From assembly GCA_964523405.1 (NCBI GenBank), contig CAZGAQ010000036.1, positions 1-58,347 on the forward strand: DNA of 58,347 bases. The letters run 5' to 3'. A program made the position numbers and the translations under genes. The DNA is from CAZGAQ01 sp964523405 (GTDB lineage Bacteria; Planctomycetota; Phycisphaerae; UBA1845; Fen-1342). A model generated the notes under the pieces. It did not search any database, was not told the origin of the DNA, and saw only the letters and a program-made list of their open reading frames with translations. Below are positions 17,422 through 25,960 of the stretch, one piece after another (position 1 is the stretch's first letter; every line of letters starts with the position of its first letter).

Positions 17422-18336
17422 CTACTCGCTGCACTTGCGAACCGTCGCCGTCACAACAATTACCCGCGAATCCTCAAACCCGCTGACCACCGCGATCACC
17501 GTGGGCTCCCCGTACTTCACAGGCCAACTCCCCGCTACCGAACGCCGTGCGACGGTCGGCAGCCCGATCGGCCCGAACCGCGCTGCGCCGGACGCCACCG
17601 CATCGCCCGCCGACCGCAACGCCACGTTCTGAAAGAGCCCCAGCAAATCTACACTGGTGCCCTTCTCGTCCTCCGGCCCCGCTCCCACTGTGACCAGCGC
17701 TCGCAGCCCGCTCTCCGCCTGCGCCGCCACCGGCCGCACTTCCGACACACTCGTGCCGACGACCGGCTCATACGTCGCCAGATACGTCTGCGCCTCCGTC
17801 GATTCCACCGGCGTCGGCGTGCGCCGCGCGAGCACGACCTGGTGACGATTCACCAATTCCGGCGGGGGCGCCACGGCCCCTACCACCGGCGCTTCGCAGG
17901 CCGCCACGTCGTGCCATGCCAGCTCTAGTACATAGCGCTCCAAATACAGCGCGCGCAGCGCGTCCAGCACATGCGTGAGCCGTTCATGTCCTTCGTCCTC
18001 GGCCTGCACGAGGTACACACCGCTCGTCAGACACCGGTACTGCCCAAGGCTCCCGATGGACTCCATCTGGCTCATGAGCCGATCCGTCGGCGCCTCGCCC
18101 TCCGCCGGCAGCATAAATCCCGGCACCGCGCCCCCCGCCATCATTCCGCCCCCCCCGTCCCCAAACAGGGTGCCCAGCGTGCTCGGCCCGGACGGCGCCG
18201 TCTGGCCCAGCAGCGGATTCAAATCGCGCAGGTCATACACACGCCAGGAGTCATCTCCCCGGGCGCCCGGCAGCCCCGCCAGCAGCCCGACCAGCAACAA
18301 CGTCCCCAGGACAACCCGAAATGCGCGCGGATACAT
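17422..18336 (-). CDS. Exported protein of unknown function, in the sigma/anti-sigma operon
   Basis: I do not recognise this 304-aa protein. Residues 1-27 are a clear signal peptide (MYPRAFRVVLGTLLLVGLLAG, then AR-G). The mature start contains VYDLRDLNPLL, a phrase often found at the head of planctomycete secretin-like or pilus-associated exported proteins, followed by a Gly-rich stretch near residues 60-75 and an alpha/beta region. The end (RVIVVTATVRKCSE) resembles the last strand of a secretin-type N-domain but no secretin core is present. It is 54 bases downstream of the anti-sigma gene on the same strand, so it may be a target or sensor of that regulator pair. Confidence 0.7.
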   Translation of the reverse strand: MYPRAFRVVLGTLLLVGLLAGLPGARGDDSWRVYDLRDLNPLLGQTAPSGPSTLGTLFGDGGGGMMAGGAVPGFMLPAEGEAPTDRLMSQMESIGSLGQYRCLTSGVYLVQAEDEGHERLTHVLDALRALYLERYVLELAWHDVAACEAPVVGAVAPPPELVNRHQVVLARRTPTPVESTEAQTYLATYEPVVGTSVSEVRPVAAQAESGLRALVTVGAGPEDEKGTSVDLLGLFQNVALRSAGDAVASGAARFGPIGLPTVARRSVAGSWPVKYGEPTVIAVVSGFEDSRVIVVTATVRKCSE

Positions 18337-18390
18337 TGCTCTCTCCTTCCAAAGTCTTCACCCTGCTCGGAATGATCGCTCGCACGCGGC

Positions 18391-19242
18391 CTAACCGCGT
18401 ACCTTATCCAACTGGTAACCCACGACCCACGTCCGCAAGCGCGGACTCGTCAGCCATTGCTCACAAAGCGTGTACACCGAACTTGATACCTCCGGGTTCC
18501 GCGTCAACCGCCGCAACTGCGCGAACACCACCGGCTGCAGCGTCGAGCGCTCCGCCCATTGCGCACACGCCGCCAACTGCTGCTGCGGCGACAACTGGTC
18601 CAGCACGCTCTGGGCCGTCGCTCCCGATGCCAGCACTTCCCCCATCCGCCGATACGCCCACTCGCGCTGCTCGTCGCCGGCTTCACTCAGCAGCCGCAAC
18701 GCTCCCTCCACGCGCCCTTCCCGCAGCTCCCGTTCAAACCAGCGCGCCCACGCCGCCGCCGCCACGTCAACCCCCGCGTCCGCCTCCACCGCCGGCGCGC
18801 GCCGCACCGCCATCTTCACCACATCGTTGGGTTCCGGCGCCGGCCGCGGACGCATCGGGATCGAACACACAACCCGCACCGCGTCATACCCGCCCGCTTC
18901 GACCACCCGCGCCGCTGCCCCCGTGGGCGTCGAACGGCCGGGCCGTCCTGCCGTGCCCCCCAACTGCCGCAGCGTCACCGCAACCAGGAGCACCGCCGCC
19001 GCGGCTGACACCACGGGCACCAGTCGGAACACCAACCCGACCCGCCGCGGGCCGGCTGCCGTCCGCATCTCCAGCGCCGCCCGCACCAGCTCGTCGGTCC
19101 GCTGCGTCGCCGCCAACACCGCCCGCAGCCCCGCGTCCCGCCGCAGCGCCACCGTCAGCCGCTCCCGCCGCTCGGCCGGCATCTCCCCATCGTGGTACAG
19201 CTCCACGTCGGCTGGCGTCCAGGGTTCCATCGCGGCGCTCAT
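18391..19242 (-). CDS. Probable membrane anti-sigma factor
   Basis: A 283-aa protein with an N-terminal acidic region (WTPADVELYHDGEMPAERR) that resembles the opening of zinc-less anti-sigma domains, one membrane helix near residues 68-88, and a long extracytoplasmic helical domain of unknown type. Its start codon overlaps the stop of the ECF sigma gene (19239-19242, ATGA), a layout usual for sigma/anti-sigma pairs and one that settles the start. The inference of anti-sigma function is from topology and position; no HxxxCxxC motif is present. Confidence 0.72.
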   Translation of the reverse strand: MSAAMEPWTPADVELYHDGEMPAERRERLTVALRRDAGLRAVLAATQRTDELVRAALEMRTAAGPRRVGLVFRLVPVVSAAAAVLLVAVTLRQLGGTAGRPGRSTPTGAAARVVEAGGYDAVRVVCSIPMRPRPAPEPNDVVKMAVRRAPAVEADAGVDVAAAAWARWFERELREGRVEGALRLLSEAGDEQREWAYRRMGEVLASGATAQSVLDQLSPQQQLAACAQWAERSTLQPVVFAQLRRLTRNPEVSSSVYTLCEQWLTSPRLRTWVVGYQLDKVRG

Positions 19243-19742
19243 GACTCGACTCCCAGGCGCGCCCGCACCCGCTCACGCGCCACATGCAGGTTCGCCCGCA
19301 CGCTCTCCACCGAACACTCCAATAGCTCCGCAATCTCCGCGTATTCCAGGCCTTCGAGCACCCGCAGAACCAGCGCCGCCCGCTGCCGCGGCGGCAAACC
19401 CGCCAGCACGCGCCGCGCCAGCGCCGCCTGCTCCGCCTCCGCCGCCGCGTCCCGCGCCACCCTGCCTTCCAGCGCGCCCTGCGCTAGCCGGGCGTACCGC
19501 GCCAGCCGCCGCCGCCACGCCCGCTGCTGATCCAGCCACAGCCGCACCAGCGTCCGCCGGGCGTACCCGAAATGCCCGGCCCGCTCCGGATGCCGCGCCA
19601 GCAGACTCGCCAGCGTCTGCTGCACCAGGTCGTCCGCGTCCGCCGCATCTCGCGCCAGGCCCCGGGCGACGCGCCCCAGCGCCGCTACCAGCCGCGGCCA
19701 GTCCACGGCCGCACCCGCGCGAATGGGTTCCGCCTGCCGCAT
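19239..19742 (-). CDS. ECF-type RNA polymerase sigma factor
   Basis: A 167-aa sigma-70 family protein. Region 2 is visible as DADDLVQQTLASLLAR followed by a helix with basic and aromatic residues; region 4 is LPPRQRAALVLRVLEGL then EIAELLECSVESVRANLHVARERV, the helix-turn-helix for the -35 element. ATG 19742 (MRQAEPIRAG) is chosen; a longer frame reaches 19835 but adds a non-conserved leader. Downstream is the overlapping anti-sigma gene and an exported protein, so the cascade probably responds to an envelope signal. Confidence 0.85.
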   Translation of the reverse strand: MRQAEPIRAGAAVDWPRLVAALGRVARGLARDAADADDLVQQTLASLLARHPERAGHFGYARRTLVRLWLDQQRAWRRRLARYARLAQGALEGRVARDAAAEAEQAALARRVLAGLPPRQRAALVLRVLEGLEYAEIAELLECSVESVRANLHVARERVRARLGVES

Positions 19743-20065
19743 CGCGACCCGCTCTCCGTGCCGATCCGCCGCGCCGACCGCGCTCACCCTCAAAGACGCC
19801 GCGGCGCGGACAACATCAAATCCCCCGGCCCACAAACATCGCGTAGTCTACGGAACCCCCCACCTACAAGCGAGTTGCATGCCGGCAGCAACGCCACCCC
19901 CCACAGCCCGTGCGTCGCGCCGGCCCCCAACCTGTCCCGATCACATGTGACGGCGGCCGACGCCGGCCACAAACCAGGTAGCCTCAGGCCTCCGCCTGCC
20001 TTAAATGAAGCGCGGGGTCGCCGACATTGGCGGCCGATCGTACCGCCAATCCCGGCGCCGCCCCC
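19743..20065. other. Gap between the sigma operon and the aminotransferase gene
   Basis: About 320 bases. It must contain the promoter of the leftward sigma operon in its left part and the end of the leftward aminotransferase transcript at its right. I see no convincing gene, strong terminator hairpin or RNA gene. Confidence 0.4.
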
Positions 20066-21181
20066 CTAGACGCTCTTCTTCACCGCCGCCACCACGCCCT
20101 CGATTTGCGTCGTCGACAGCTCCGCGTACATCGGCAGACTCAGCTCCGTCCGCCCAATCTCCTCCGCCACCGGCATGCTCCCCGCCATGTACCCGAATGG
20201 CTCGAACGGCTTCTGCAGGTGCACCGGAATCGGATAGTGCAGGTTCGTCCCGATCCCGCATTCCTGCAGGTTGTTCTTCAGCGCGTCCCGCTGCGGATGC
20301 CGCACCGCGTAAATGTGATACACATGCTCCCCGTCCGGACACGGCCGCGGCGTCACCAGCCCGTTGCCACGCAGCAACTCGTCATACCGCGCGGCCACGC
20401 GGCGGCGGGCGGCATTCCACGCGTCGAGGTGCCGCAGCTTCACCCCGAGCACCGCGCCCTGGAACCCCTCCATCCGGTAGTTGAACCCCAGCCGTGCGTG
20501 CACGTACCGCTGCGTCTGCCCGTGATCCCGAATCTGCTTGGCCGCTTCCGCCAGACCCGCGTCATTCGTCACCACGGCGCCGCCTTCGCCGTACGCTCCG
20601 AGGTTCTTCCCCGGATAGAAGCTGAAGCACGCCATCCGGCCCATCGACCCCGCCCGTCGCCCCTTGTAAATGGCCCCGTGCGCCTGGGCCGCATCCTCGA
20701 TCACCGGAATCCGGTGCTGCTCCGCAATGGCCAGGATCGGCTCCATGTCCGCGCACTGCCCGTACAGGTGCACCGGCATGATCGCCTTGGTCTTCTTCGT
20801 GATCGCCGCCGCCAGCTTCGCCGGATCCAGCGTGTACCGCTGCGGATCCACATCCACGAACACCGGCTTCGCCCCTGTGTACAGCACCGGCCACGCCGTC
20901 GCGACGAACGTCATTGCCGGCACGATCACTTCGTCGCCCGGCCCGACTTCCAGCGCGAGCAGCGCCGCGTGCAGCGCGCTCGTCCCGCTGTTCACCGCCA
21001 CGCAATGCGCCGCCCCGCAGTACTGCGCGAACGCCGCCTCAAACTTCTGCACCGCCGGCCCGAGCACGAACGCGGTGTTCGCTAGCACTTCATCCAGTGC
21101 CGCGCGAATCTCGCTCGTGATCGCCACGTATTGCGCACGCAGGTCGAGGAACGGAACCGTCGTCTTCGGGGCTGTGGCCAT
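20066..21181 (-). CDS. DegT/DnrJ/EryC1 sugar aminotransferase, WbpE-like
   Basis: A 371-aa PLP-dependent aminotransferase that acts on nucleotide-linked keto sugars. The N-terminus PFLDLRAQY, the segment VNSGTSALHAALLAL, EDAAQAHGA for the PLP pyridine contact, and SFYPGKNLGAYGEGG with the Schiff-base Lys are all standard for the family. Length is normal. ATG 21181 (MATAPKTTV) is preferred to one 22 codons upstream. With the neighbouring acyltransferase and Gfo/Idh/MocA dehydrogenase it matches the WbpE step (3-keto to 3-amino sugar) in synthesis of diacetamido-uronic acids. The family is certain and the substrate is inferred. Confidence 0.93.
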   Translation of the reverse strand: MATAPKTTVPFLDLRAQYVAITSEIRAALDEVLANTAFVLGPAVQKFEAAFAQYCGAAHCVAVNSGTSALHAALLALEVGPGDEVIVPAMTFVATAWPVLYTGAKPVFVDVDPQRYTLDPAKLAAAITKKTKAIMPVHLYGQCADMEPILAIAEQHRIPVIEDAAQAHGAIYKGRRAGSMGRMACFSFYPGKNLGAYGEGGAVVTNDAGLAEAAKQIRDHGQTQRYVHARLGFNYRMEGFQGAVLGVKLRHLDAWNAARRRVAARYDELLRGNGLVTPRPCPDGEHVYHIYAVRHPQRDALKNNLQECGIGTNLHYPIPVHLQKPFEPFGYMAGSMPVAEEIGRTELSLPMYAELSTTQIEGVVAAVKKSV

Positions 21182-21352
21182 GTGCTTCTCCAGTTTGGGT
21201 TGCTGCCAGTATAGCGACATCGGCGGCGCCGCAAACCGCTTTGTCACCGCCTAACCCGACCCGCCGCCGGACCGCCTTCCTTGCGGGCCCGGCCGGCCGC
21301 CCCTAAGCTCTGCCGCCGGTGGGTGAGTCCGCTCCGGACTGGGTCCAAACAC

Positions 21353-23344
21353 ATGCGCAGGTCGTGGCATCTGACCGACGCCTCCACGCCCCGACGGCTG
21401 GCCCTGATCGCGTTTCTCACGCTCGCCGCCTGGCTGACGCTCGGCGACCAACTCGTGCACCGCGTGCTCGTGCTCGCCGTCTCGGTCAATGCCCCCGCCC
21501 ACCTCCTGATCGACGACGTGCGCGCCGCAGCCACCGGTACCGGCGCTGCCCCCAACGAGTACCAGACCCCCCTCCCCACGCACGGCGGTGACACGCTCGT
21601 CCTCCAGTGCGAGCAGGGCACCGGCCAGACACTCGAAATCACCCGCCCCCGCGTCGTCGTGCAGGTACTCGGACGCCAGGTCCGCGAGCGCCCGCTGCGC
21701 CCCACGGCCGACTCCGGACTCCAACTGACCGAGCAGACCAGCGACGTGGCCCGCTTCCAAATCACGGCGCCCCAGGCCCGCGTGCGTCTCACCGGCCCCA
21801 CCCACGCCGGCACGACCGCTTCCGGCGCCACGTTCCTGCTCCTGCTGCTCGCCGTCACTGCCCTCGTCGCCGGTCCGGCCACCGCGGAATGGACCATCGC
21901 CCAGGCCCGCCGCCACGGCCTCGCTCGCCTCGGCACCCCCTTCGCCCTGCTCATCGCGCTCTACACCCTGCTGCACACGCTCCGCAAGTCGCCCGCCGAC
22001 TTCGAAATCGCCTGGCCGACCCAACTCGCCATCACCCTCATGTTCGCCGTCGCCACCTCCTACATCTTCACCCCCGCAGCACGGCTGGACCGCGCGCTGC
22101 AGCCCGCCGGCCGCTGGCTCGTCGCGCACTCCGCCCTCGCCGTCCTGATCCTGGCCGCCGCCGTCTATGCATCGGCCTGGCTGACCACCCCCCGCATCCT
22201 CTTCGGCCTCGGCGCCCAGGGCCCCGGCTACGGCCACGACGGCCTCCGCTACGGCTGGATGACCGACCACTTCGCCTGGTTCCAGCACCCCGTCGAAGCC
22301 CCCTTCTGCTACCGCTGGCTCGCCCCCTGGCTCGTCCACCTCTCCGGCCTGAACATCTTCACCGGCTACAACCTGCTGAACGCCCTCAGCTTCTTCGTGA
22401 GCTGCGCCCTCGTCTACCGCCTGGCCCGCCATTACGACGCCTCCCCCGCCGCCGCTCTCATCGCCGTCTTCGCCTTCGCCAGCCTCAAGTTCGTCCTCAA
22501 GCTCTGGCTGAGCTACCCCATCCTCACCGACGGCCTCGGCACCGCCCTCATGTTCGGCATCCTCTACGCCGTCGTCACCAACCGGCACGCGCTGTACGTC
22601 GTCCTCCTGACGGTTGCCATCTTCGACCGCGAAAACCTCCTCGTCCTCATCCCCTTCCACCTCCTGCACCATTGGCCCCGCGAACTCGCGCGCGGCCGCG
22701 TCGTCCGCCTCCTGGCCTTGCAGGTGCTGCCGCTCGCGGCGTTCGCCTGGTCGCGCCTCCAACCCGTGTTCCCCCCGACCGCTCCGTTCGACGCAATCGG
22801 CCTGCTCGTCGCCTGGCAGAACATGTTCCTCAGCGAAGCCAACCGCCAGGGCCGCGTCATCCTCGGCTACGTGAACTCGTTGGGCCTCATCGTGTTGGCC
22901 GCCGCCCTGGGCGCGCGAACGCTCTGGCGCTTCCTCGTCGCACAACCGGCCTGGAGCTACTACCTGGCGATCACGGTCCTCTTGTCCGTGCTCGGCGGCG
23001 GAGACGTGGATCGCTTCGCCACCTGGTTGGTCCCCCTGGGGGTCTGCGTGTTCGCCCAAGCCGGCAAGACGGACTCCCCGCGCGGCGGCCACTTCTGGCT
23101 CCACTGGCTCGCCCTGCACGCCGTCAGCATGCAGCTCTTCATCCCCTGGACCACCAGCGAGCCCTTCTTCGTCAGCCGCTGGGCCGCCCATGCCCCACTC
23201 GAACACTATCGCTGGGTTACTTGGAGCGCCCTCGCGCTGGCCGCCGCGGCCGGCCTGATGCTCGCCCGCCGCCCCGACCAACCTACTTCTTCAGCCGCAG
23301 CGCCAACAGCACAAACGGCCGCAGCATGCTCCACCACCCGCTGA
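21353..23344 (+). CDS. Large polytopic membrane protein, possible GT-C glycosyltransferase
   Basis: A 663-aa protein with roughly twelve hydrophobic helices. A hydrophilic region of about 120 residues after the first helix (from about 45 to 160) faces outside. Later loops contain aromatic and acidic residues (HFAWFQHP, APFCYRWLAPWL) where GT-C lipid-linked sugar transferases bind substrate, but no family motif is decisive. ATG 21353 (MRRSWHLTD) is chosen; the frame extends upstream with non-conserved sequence. Its last 62 bases overlap the end of the convergent GT2 gene. The setting among surface-glycan genes supports a glycan role. Confidence 0.65.
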   Translation: MRRSWHLTDASTPRRLALIAFLTLAAWLTLGDQLVHRVLVLAVSVNAPAHLLIDDVRAAATGTGAAPNEYQTPLPTHGGDTLVLQCEQGTGQTLEITRPRVVVQVLGRQVRERPLRPTADSGLQLTEQTSDVARFQITAPQARVRLTGPTHAGTTASGATFLLLLLAVTALVAGPATAEWTIAQARRHGLARLGTPFALLIALYTLLHTLRKSPADFEIAWPTQLAITLMFAVATSYIFTPAARLDRALQPAGRWLVAHSALAVLILAAAVYASAWLTTPRILFGLGAQGPGYGHDGLRYGWMTDHFAWFQHPVEAPFCYRWLAPWLVHLSGLNIFTGYNLLNALSFFVSCALVYRLARHYDASPAAALIAVFAFASLKFVLKLWLSYPILTDGLGTALMFGILYAVVTNRHALYVVLLTVAIFDRENLLVLIPFHLLHHWPRELARGRVVRLLALQVLPLAAFAWSRLQPVFPPTAPFDAIGLLVAWQNMFLSEANRQGRVILGYVNSLGLIVLAAALGARTLWRFLVAQPAWSYYLAITVLLSVLGGGDVDRFATWLVPLGVCVFAQAGKTDSPRGGHFWLHWLALHAVSMQLFIPWTTSEPFFVSRWAAHAPLEHYRWVTWSALALAAAAGLMLARRPDQPTSSAAAPTAQTAAACSTTR

Positions 23345-24152
23345 ACGGCCGGATCTTCGAGTACTTCACACCCTTCTGCGCCGGATAGGATTTCGTCACC
23401 GGCACCTCCGTGCACCGGTAGCCGCACGTGTACGCCTTCCAGTGCACGTAGTACTCGTACTCATATTCGTCGAGCCAGTCCTGCCAGATGTTGATCCGCG
23501 GATCGTCCCGCAGCAGGCTCACCCGGTACGCCCGGAACCCGTTCGTCAGGTCCGTGCACCGTCGCCACGTGTACAGCCGGAACAGCAGGCTCAGCGTCTT
23601 GATGCTCAGCCAGCGGAACGGCGGCAGATGCGGGCTCGAACCCCCGGGCAGAAACCGACTGCCCTGCACGTAGTCGTACCCGTCCTGCACGATCGGCTTG
23701 AGCAGCCGCGGAATCTCCTCCGGATCGTCCTTGTTGTTCCCCGCCATCAGCACCAGGATGTCATACCCGTTGTCGAGCGCATAGCGCACTGCCGTCTTGA
23801 TCGCCGCCCCCGCCCCCCGGTGCGGCTGATCCAGCACGCGGAGCCCCGCCGCGCGCAGCAGCGCCGGCCCGTCATCCGTCGAACCGTCGTTGACTGCAAC
23901 GAACTCGTCCACCAGCCCCGTCCGCAACCGCGGTACGATCTGCCCGATCTTCTGCCCCTCGTTCCAGAACGCGAACATCGCGAGCACGCGATGCCCCGGA
24001 TACACGCTCCGCCGCGCTTCCGCCACCCCCGCCCCGCGCGGCCCCGGCGGTACAAACCCCTCGGGCAACACCGGCGGCGCACCCACGGCCGGTCGCACCG
24101 CCGCGCCCGCTGCCGGCGCCCCGACCTCGCTCTGGCTCTCCAAGTCCGCCAT
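23283..24152 (-). CDS. Family 2 glycosyltransferase (DPM1-like)
   Basis: A 289-aa cytoplasmic GT-A enzyme similar in layout to dolichol/polyprenyl-phosphate mannose synthases. FVAVNDGSTDD is the nucleotide-sugar-binding loop, and NNKDDPEE stands at the position of the DXD metal site. GSRFLPGG and the C-terminal tail (KYSKIRPFSGWW) follow. A leader of about 60 residues rich in Ala/Pro/Gly precedes the domain. ATG 24152 (MADLESQSE) is chosen. It follows the acyltransferase gene by 20 bases, so both are probably co-transcribed. Confidence 0.85.
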   Translation of the reverse strand: MADLESQSEVGAPAAGAAVRPAVGAPPVLPEGFVPPGPRGAGVAEARRSVYPGHRVLAMFAFWNEGQKIGQIVPRLRTGLVDEFVAVNDGSTDDGPALLRAAGLRVLDQPHRGAGAAIKTAVRYALDNGYDILVLMAGNNKDDPEEIPRLLKPIVQDGYDYVQGSRFLPGGSSPHLPPFRWLSIKTLSLLFRLYTWRRCTDLTNGFRAYRVSLLRDDPRINIWQDWLDEYEYEYYVHWKAYTCGYRCTEVPVTKSYPAQKGVKYSKIRPFSGWWSMLRPFVLLALRLKK

Positions 24153-24172
24153 GACCGACTTTCCGCGCTGGC

Positions 24173-24856
24173 TTAGCCGCGCTTCTCCTCCGGCTTCAAT
24201 GGCCGCACCACACGCGCCGGCACGCCCATCACCACCACATCCGCCGGCACGCTGCGCGTCACCACCGCGCCCGCCCCGACCATCGCGTTGCGCCCGATCT
24301 CCACACCGGGCAGCAGGCACGCGCCTTGCCCGATTGTAGCAAAACGCCGGATCGTCGGACCCGCGCTCGTCCAGTCCGCCCCCGCCGGCGGCTGCCGCCC
24401 CATCGCATTATCGTTCGACGTCGTCACCTCGGTCGAGATGAACACGTCATCCTCAATCACGACGTTGCCGGTAATATGCGAGTTATCCATCACCTTGACG
24501 CGGTTGCCGATCTTCGTCCGATAGTTGATCGTCACCCCCATCGCGATGATCGTCTGCTCGCCAATCTCCACTTCTTCACGCACGCAGGCCGTGTCGCACA
24601 CCATGCTTCGCGCGCCAATCTTCACGTTCATGTAGATCACCGCGTGCGCCCCGATCACGCAGTTGTCCCCGATCGTCACCGGCAGCAGCTCCGCCGCCTT
24701 CACCACCCGCGACGTCGCCCCGCTGCTCACCGGCGGCCGCCCGATCACCGCCCCCGGAAACACCGTCACGTGGTTGCCCAGGCGCACATTGGGAAAGATG
24801 TATGCGCCCTCGTAAATCGTGCAGTTCTCGCCCTTCGTGTAACTGTGGAAATCCAT
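24173..24856 (-). CDS. Left-handed beta-helix acyltransferase, WbpD-like
   Basis: A 227-aa hexapeptide-repeat protein. The I/V-G-x-x-x-x pattern runs through nearly the whole chain (for example AVIG, VTIG, VKIG, VEIG, AVVTRSVP), as in trimeric sugar N-acyltransferases using acetyl-CoA. The end VPADVVVMGVPARVV is the usual C-terminal coil. In the WbpB-WbpE-WbpD route this enzyme acetylates the 3-amino group of the UDP-sugar. A loop with NDNAMGRQPPAG interrupts the helix. Adjacent genes fit that route, but the substrate is an inference. Confidence 0.82.
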   Translation of the reverse strand: MDFHSYTKGENCTIYEGAYIFPNVRLGNHVTVFPGAVIGRPPVSSGATSRVVKAAELLPVTIGDNCVIGAHAVIYMNVKIGARSMVCDTACVREEVEIGEQTIIAMGVTINYRTKIGNRVKVMDNSHITGNVVIEDDVFISTEVTTSNDNAMGRQPPAGADWTSAGPTIRRFATIGQGACLLPGVEIGRNAMVGAGAVVTRSVPADVVVMGVPARVVRPLKPEEKRG

Positions 24857-24931
24857 ATCCTGCAGTGACCTCGCGGGCTCGCGCGGCGGCGAGCCGGGTT
24901 GGAGTTGCCAGCGCCGGCACCGGGCACCGGA

Positions 24932-25960
24932 CTACATCATCAGTACGGGACTGCCGTCACGCAGCAGACTGTGCTCGGCCGCCGTCAGCAGCTTCACACA
25001 CCGCAGGCCCGCCTTGCCGTCCGTCAGCGGCGGCCGCCCTGCGGCGATCGCCTCCGCGAACTCCCGGCACATCAGGCCGAGTGGCTCCGTGTTCGGAATC
25101 TGCGGCGCATGCATGTCACCGATGCGGTACTGCACCAGCGTCTGGTGCACGCCTTCGCGCTCGATGAAATCCACGCCCTTGTCGTAGATCTTCACCTGCT
25201 CTTCCGGCATGCCCATGTCGTAGACCACCATCTTCTGTGTCCCCCCCACAATGATCCGCCGCACCTTCGTCGGCGACATCCAGTTCAAGTGGAAGTGTGC
25301 CACCGTCGCATCCGCGAACTTCGCCACCACGAACGCGATGCTCGCTTGCGCCCGCCCGAAACTCGACCCCAGCGCCGTCATGCTCGTCGGCGCCTTTCCC
25401 AGCAGGTAATCCATGATCGCGAAATCGTGCGGCCCCAGATCCCAGATCACGCTCACGTCGCGCTGGAACAGCCCCAGGTTGATCCGCGTCGAATCGTAAT
25501 ACAGGATGTCCCCGAGCTGCCCCGACTCCACCAGGCTCTTGATCGCCCGGATCGCCGGATTGTACAGGAACGTGTGATCCACCATCAGCGTCCGCTGCCG
25601 CTCCGCCGCCAGCGCCACCAACTCCTCCGCCTCCGCCACCGTCGCCGTCATCGGCTTTTCGAGCAGCACGTGCTTGCCGCATTCCAGCGCCCGCCGCGCC
25701 AGCGCATAGTGCGTCGACACCGGCGTCACGATCGCCACCGCATCCACCTGGTCGCTACTGAGCAGCTTGTCCGGATCGGTCGTCGTCTCCAGCGCCGGAT
25801 ACACCGCCTTGGCCTTCGCCAGCCGCCCCGCATCCTGGTCCGCCAGCATCACCAGCTGCACCCGCGGCGTCGCCGCAAAGTTGCGCAGAATGTTTGGGCC
25901 CCAATAGCCGTACCCCACCAGCCCCAGACGCAGATCCTTCTCCGCCTTGCGTTCGCTCAT
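24932..25960 (-). CDS. Gfo/Idh/MocA sugar dehydrogenase, WbpB-like
   Basis: A 342-aa NAD(P)-dependent oxidoreductase. The Rossmann motif GLVGYGYWGPNILRNF opens the protein, EKPMTATVAEAEEL carries the conserved EKP, and DLGPHDFAIMDYLLG includes the D-x-G-x-H-D active-site motif of the family. It would oxidise the 3-hydroxyl of a UDP-N-acetyl sugar uronate, making the keto substrate for the DegT aminotransferase. ATG 25960 is the start (MSERKAEKD). It overlaps the stop of the upstream UPF0104 gene by 4 bases, showing co-translation. Confidence 0.92.
   Translation of the reverse strand: MSERKAEKDLRLGLVGYGYWGPNILRNFAATPRVQLVMLADQDAGRLAKAKAVYPALETTTDPDKLLSSDQVDAVAIVTPVSTHYALARRALECGKHVLLEKPMTATVAEAEELVALAAERQRTLMVDHTFLYNPAIRAIKSLVESGQLGDILYYDSTRINLGLFQRDVSVIWDLGPHDFAIMDYLLGKAPTSMTALGSSFGRAQASIAFVVAKFADATVAHFHLNWMSPTKVRRIIVGGTQKMVVYDMGMPEEQVKIYDKGVDFIEREGVHQTLVQYRIGDMHAPQIPNTEPLGLMCREFAEAIAAGRPPLTDGKAGLRCVKLLTAAEHSLLRDGSPVLMM

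Noticed and set aside
21251..23281. A 676-codon leftward open frame, Gly/Glu-rich
   Set aside because: It is antisense to a clear polytopic membrane protein and has no domain features. The same holds for the leftward 27488-29374 and 6043-7863 frames.
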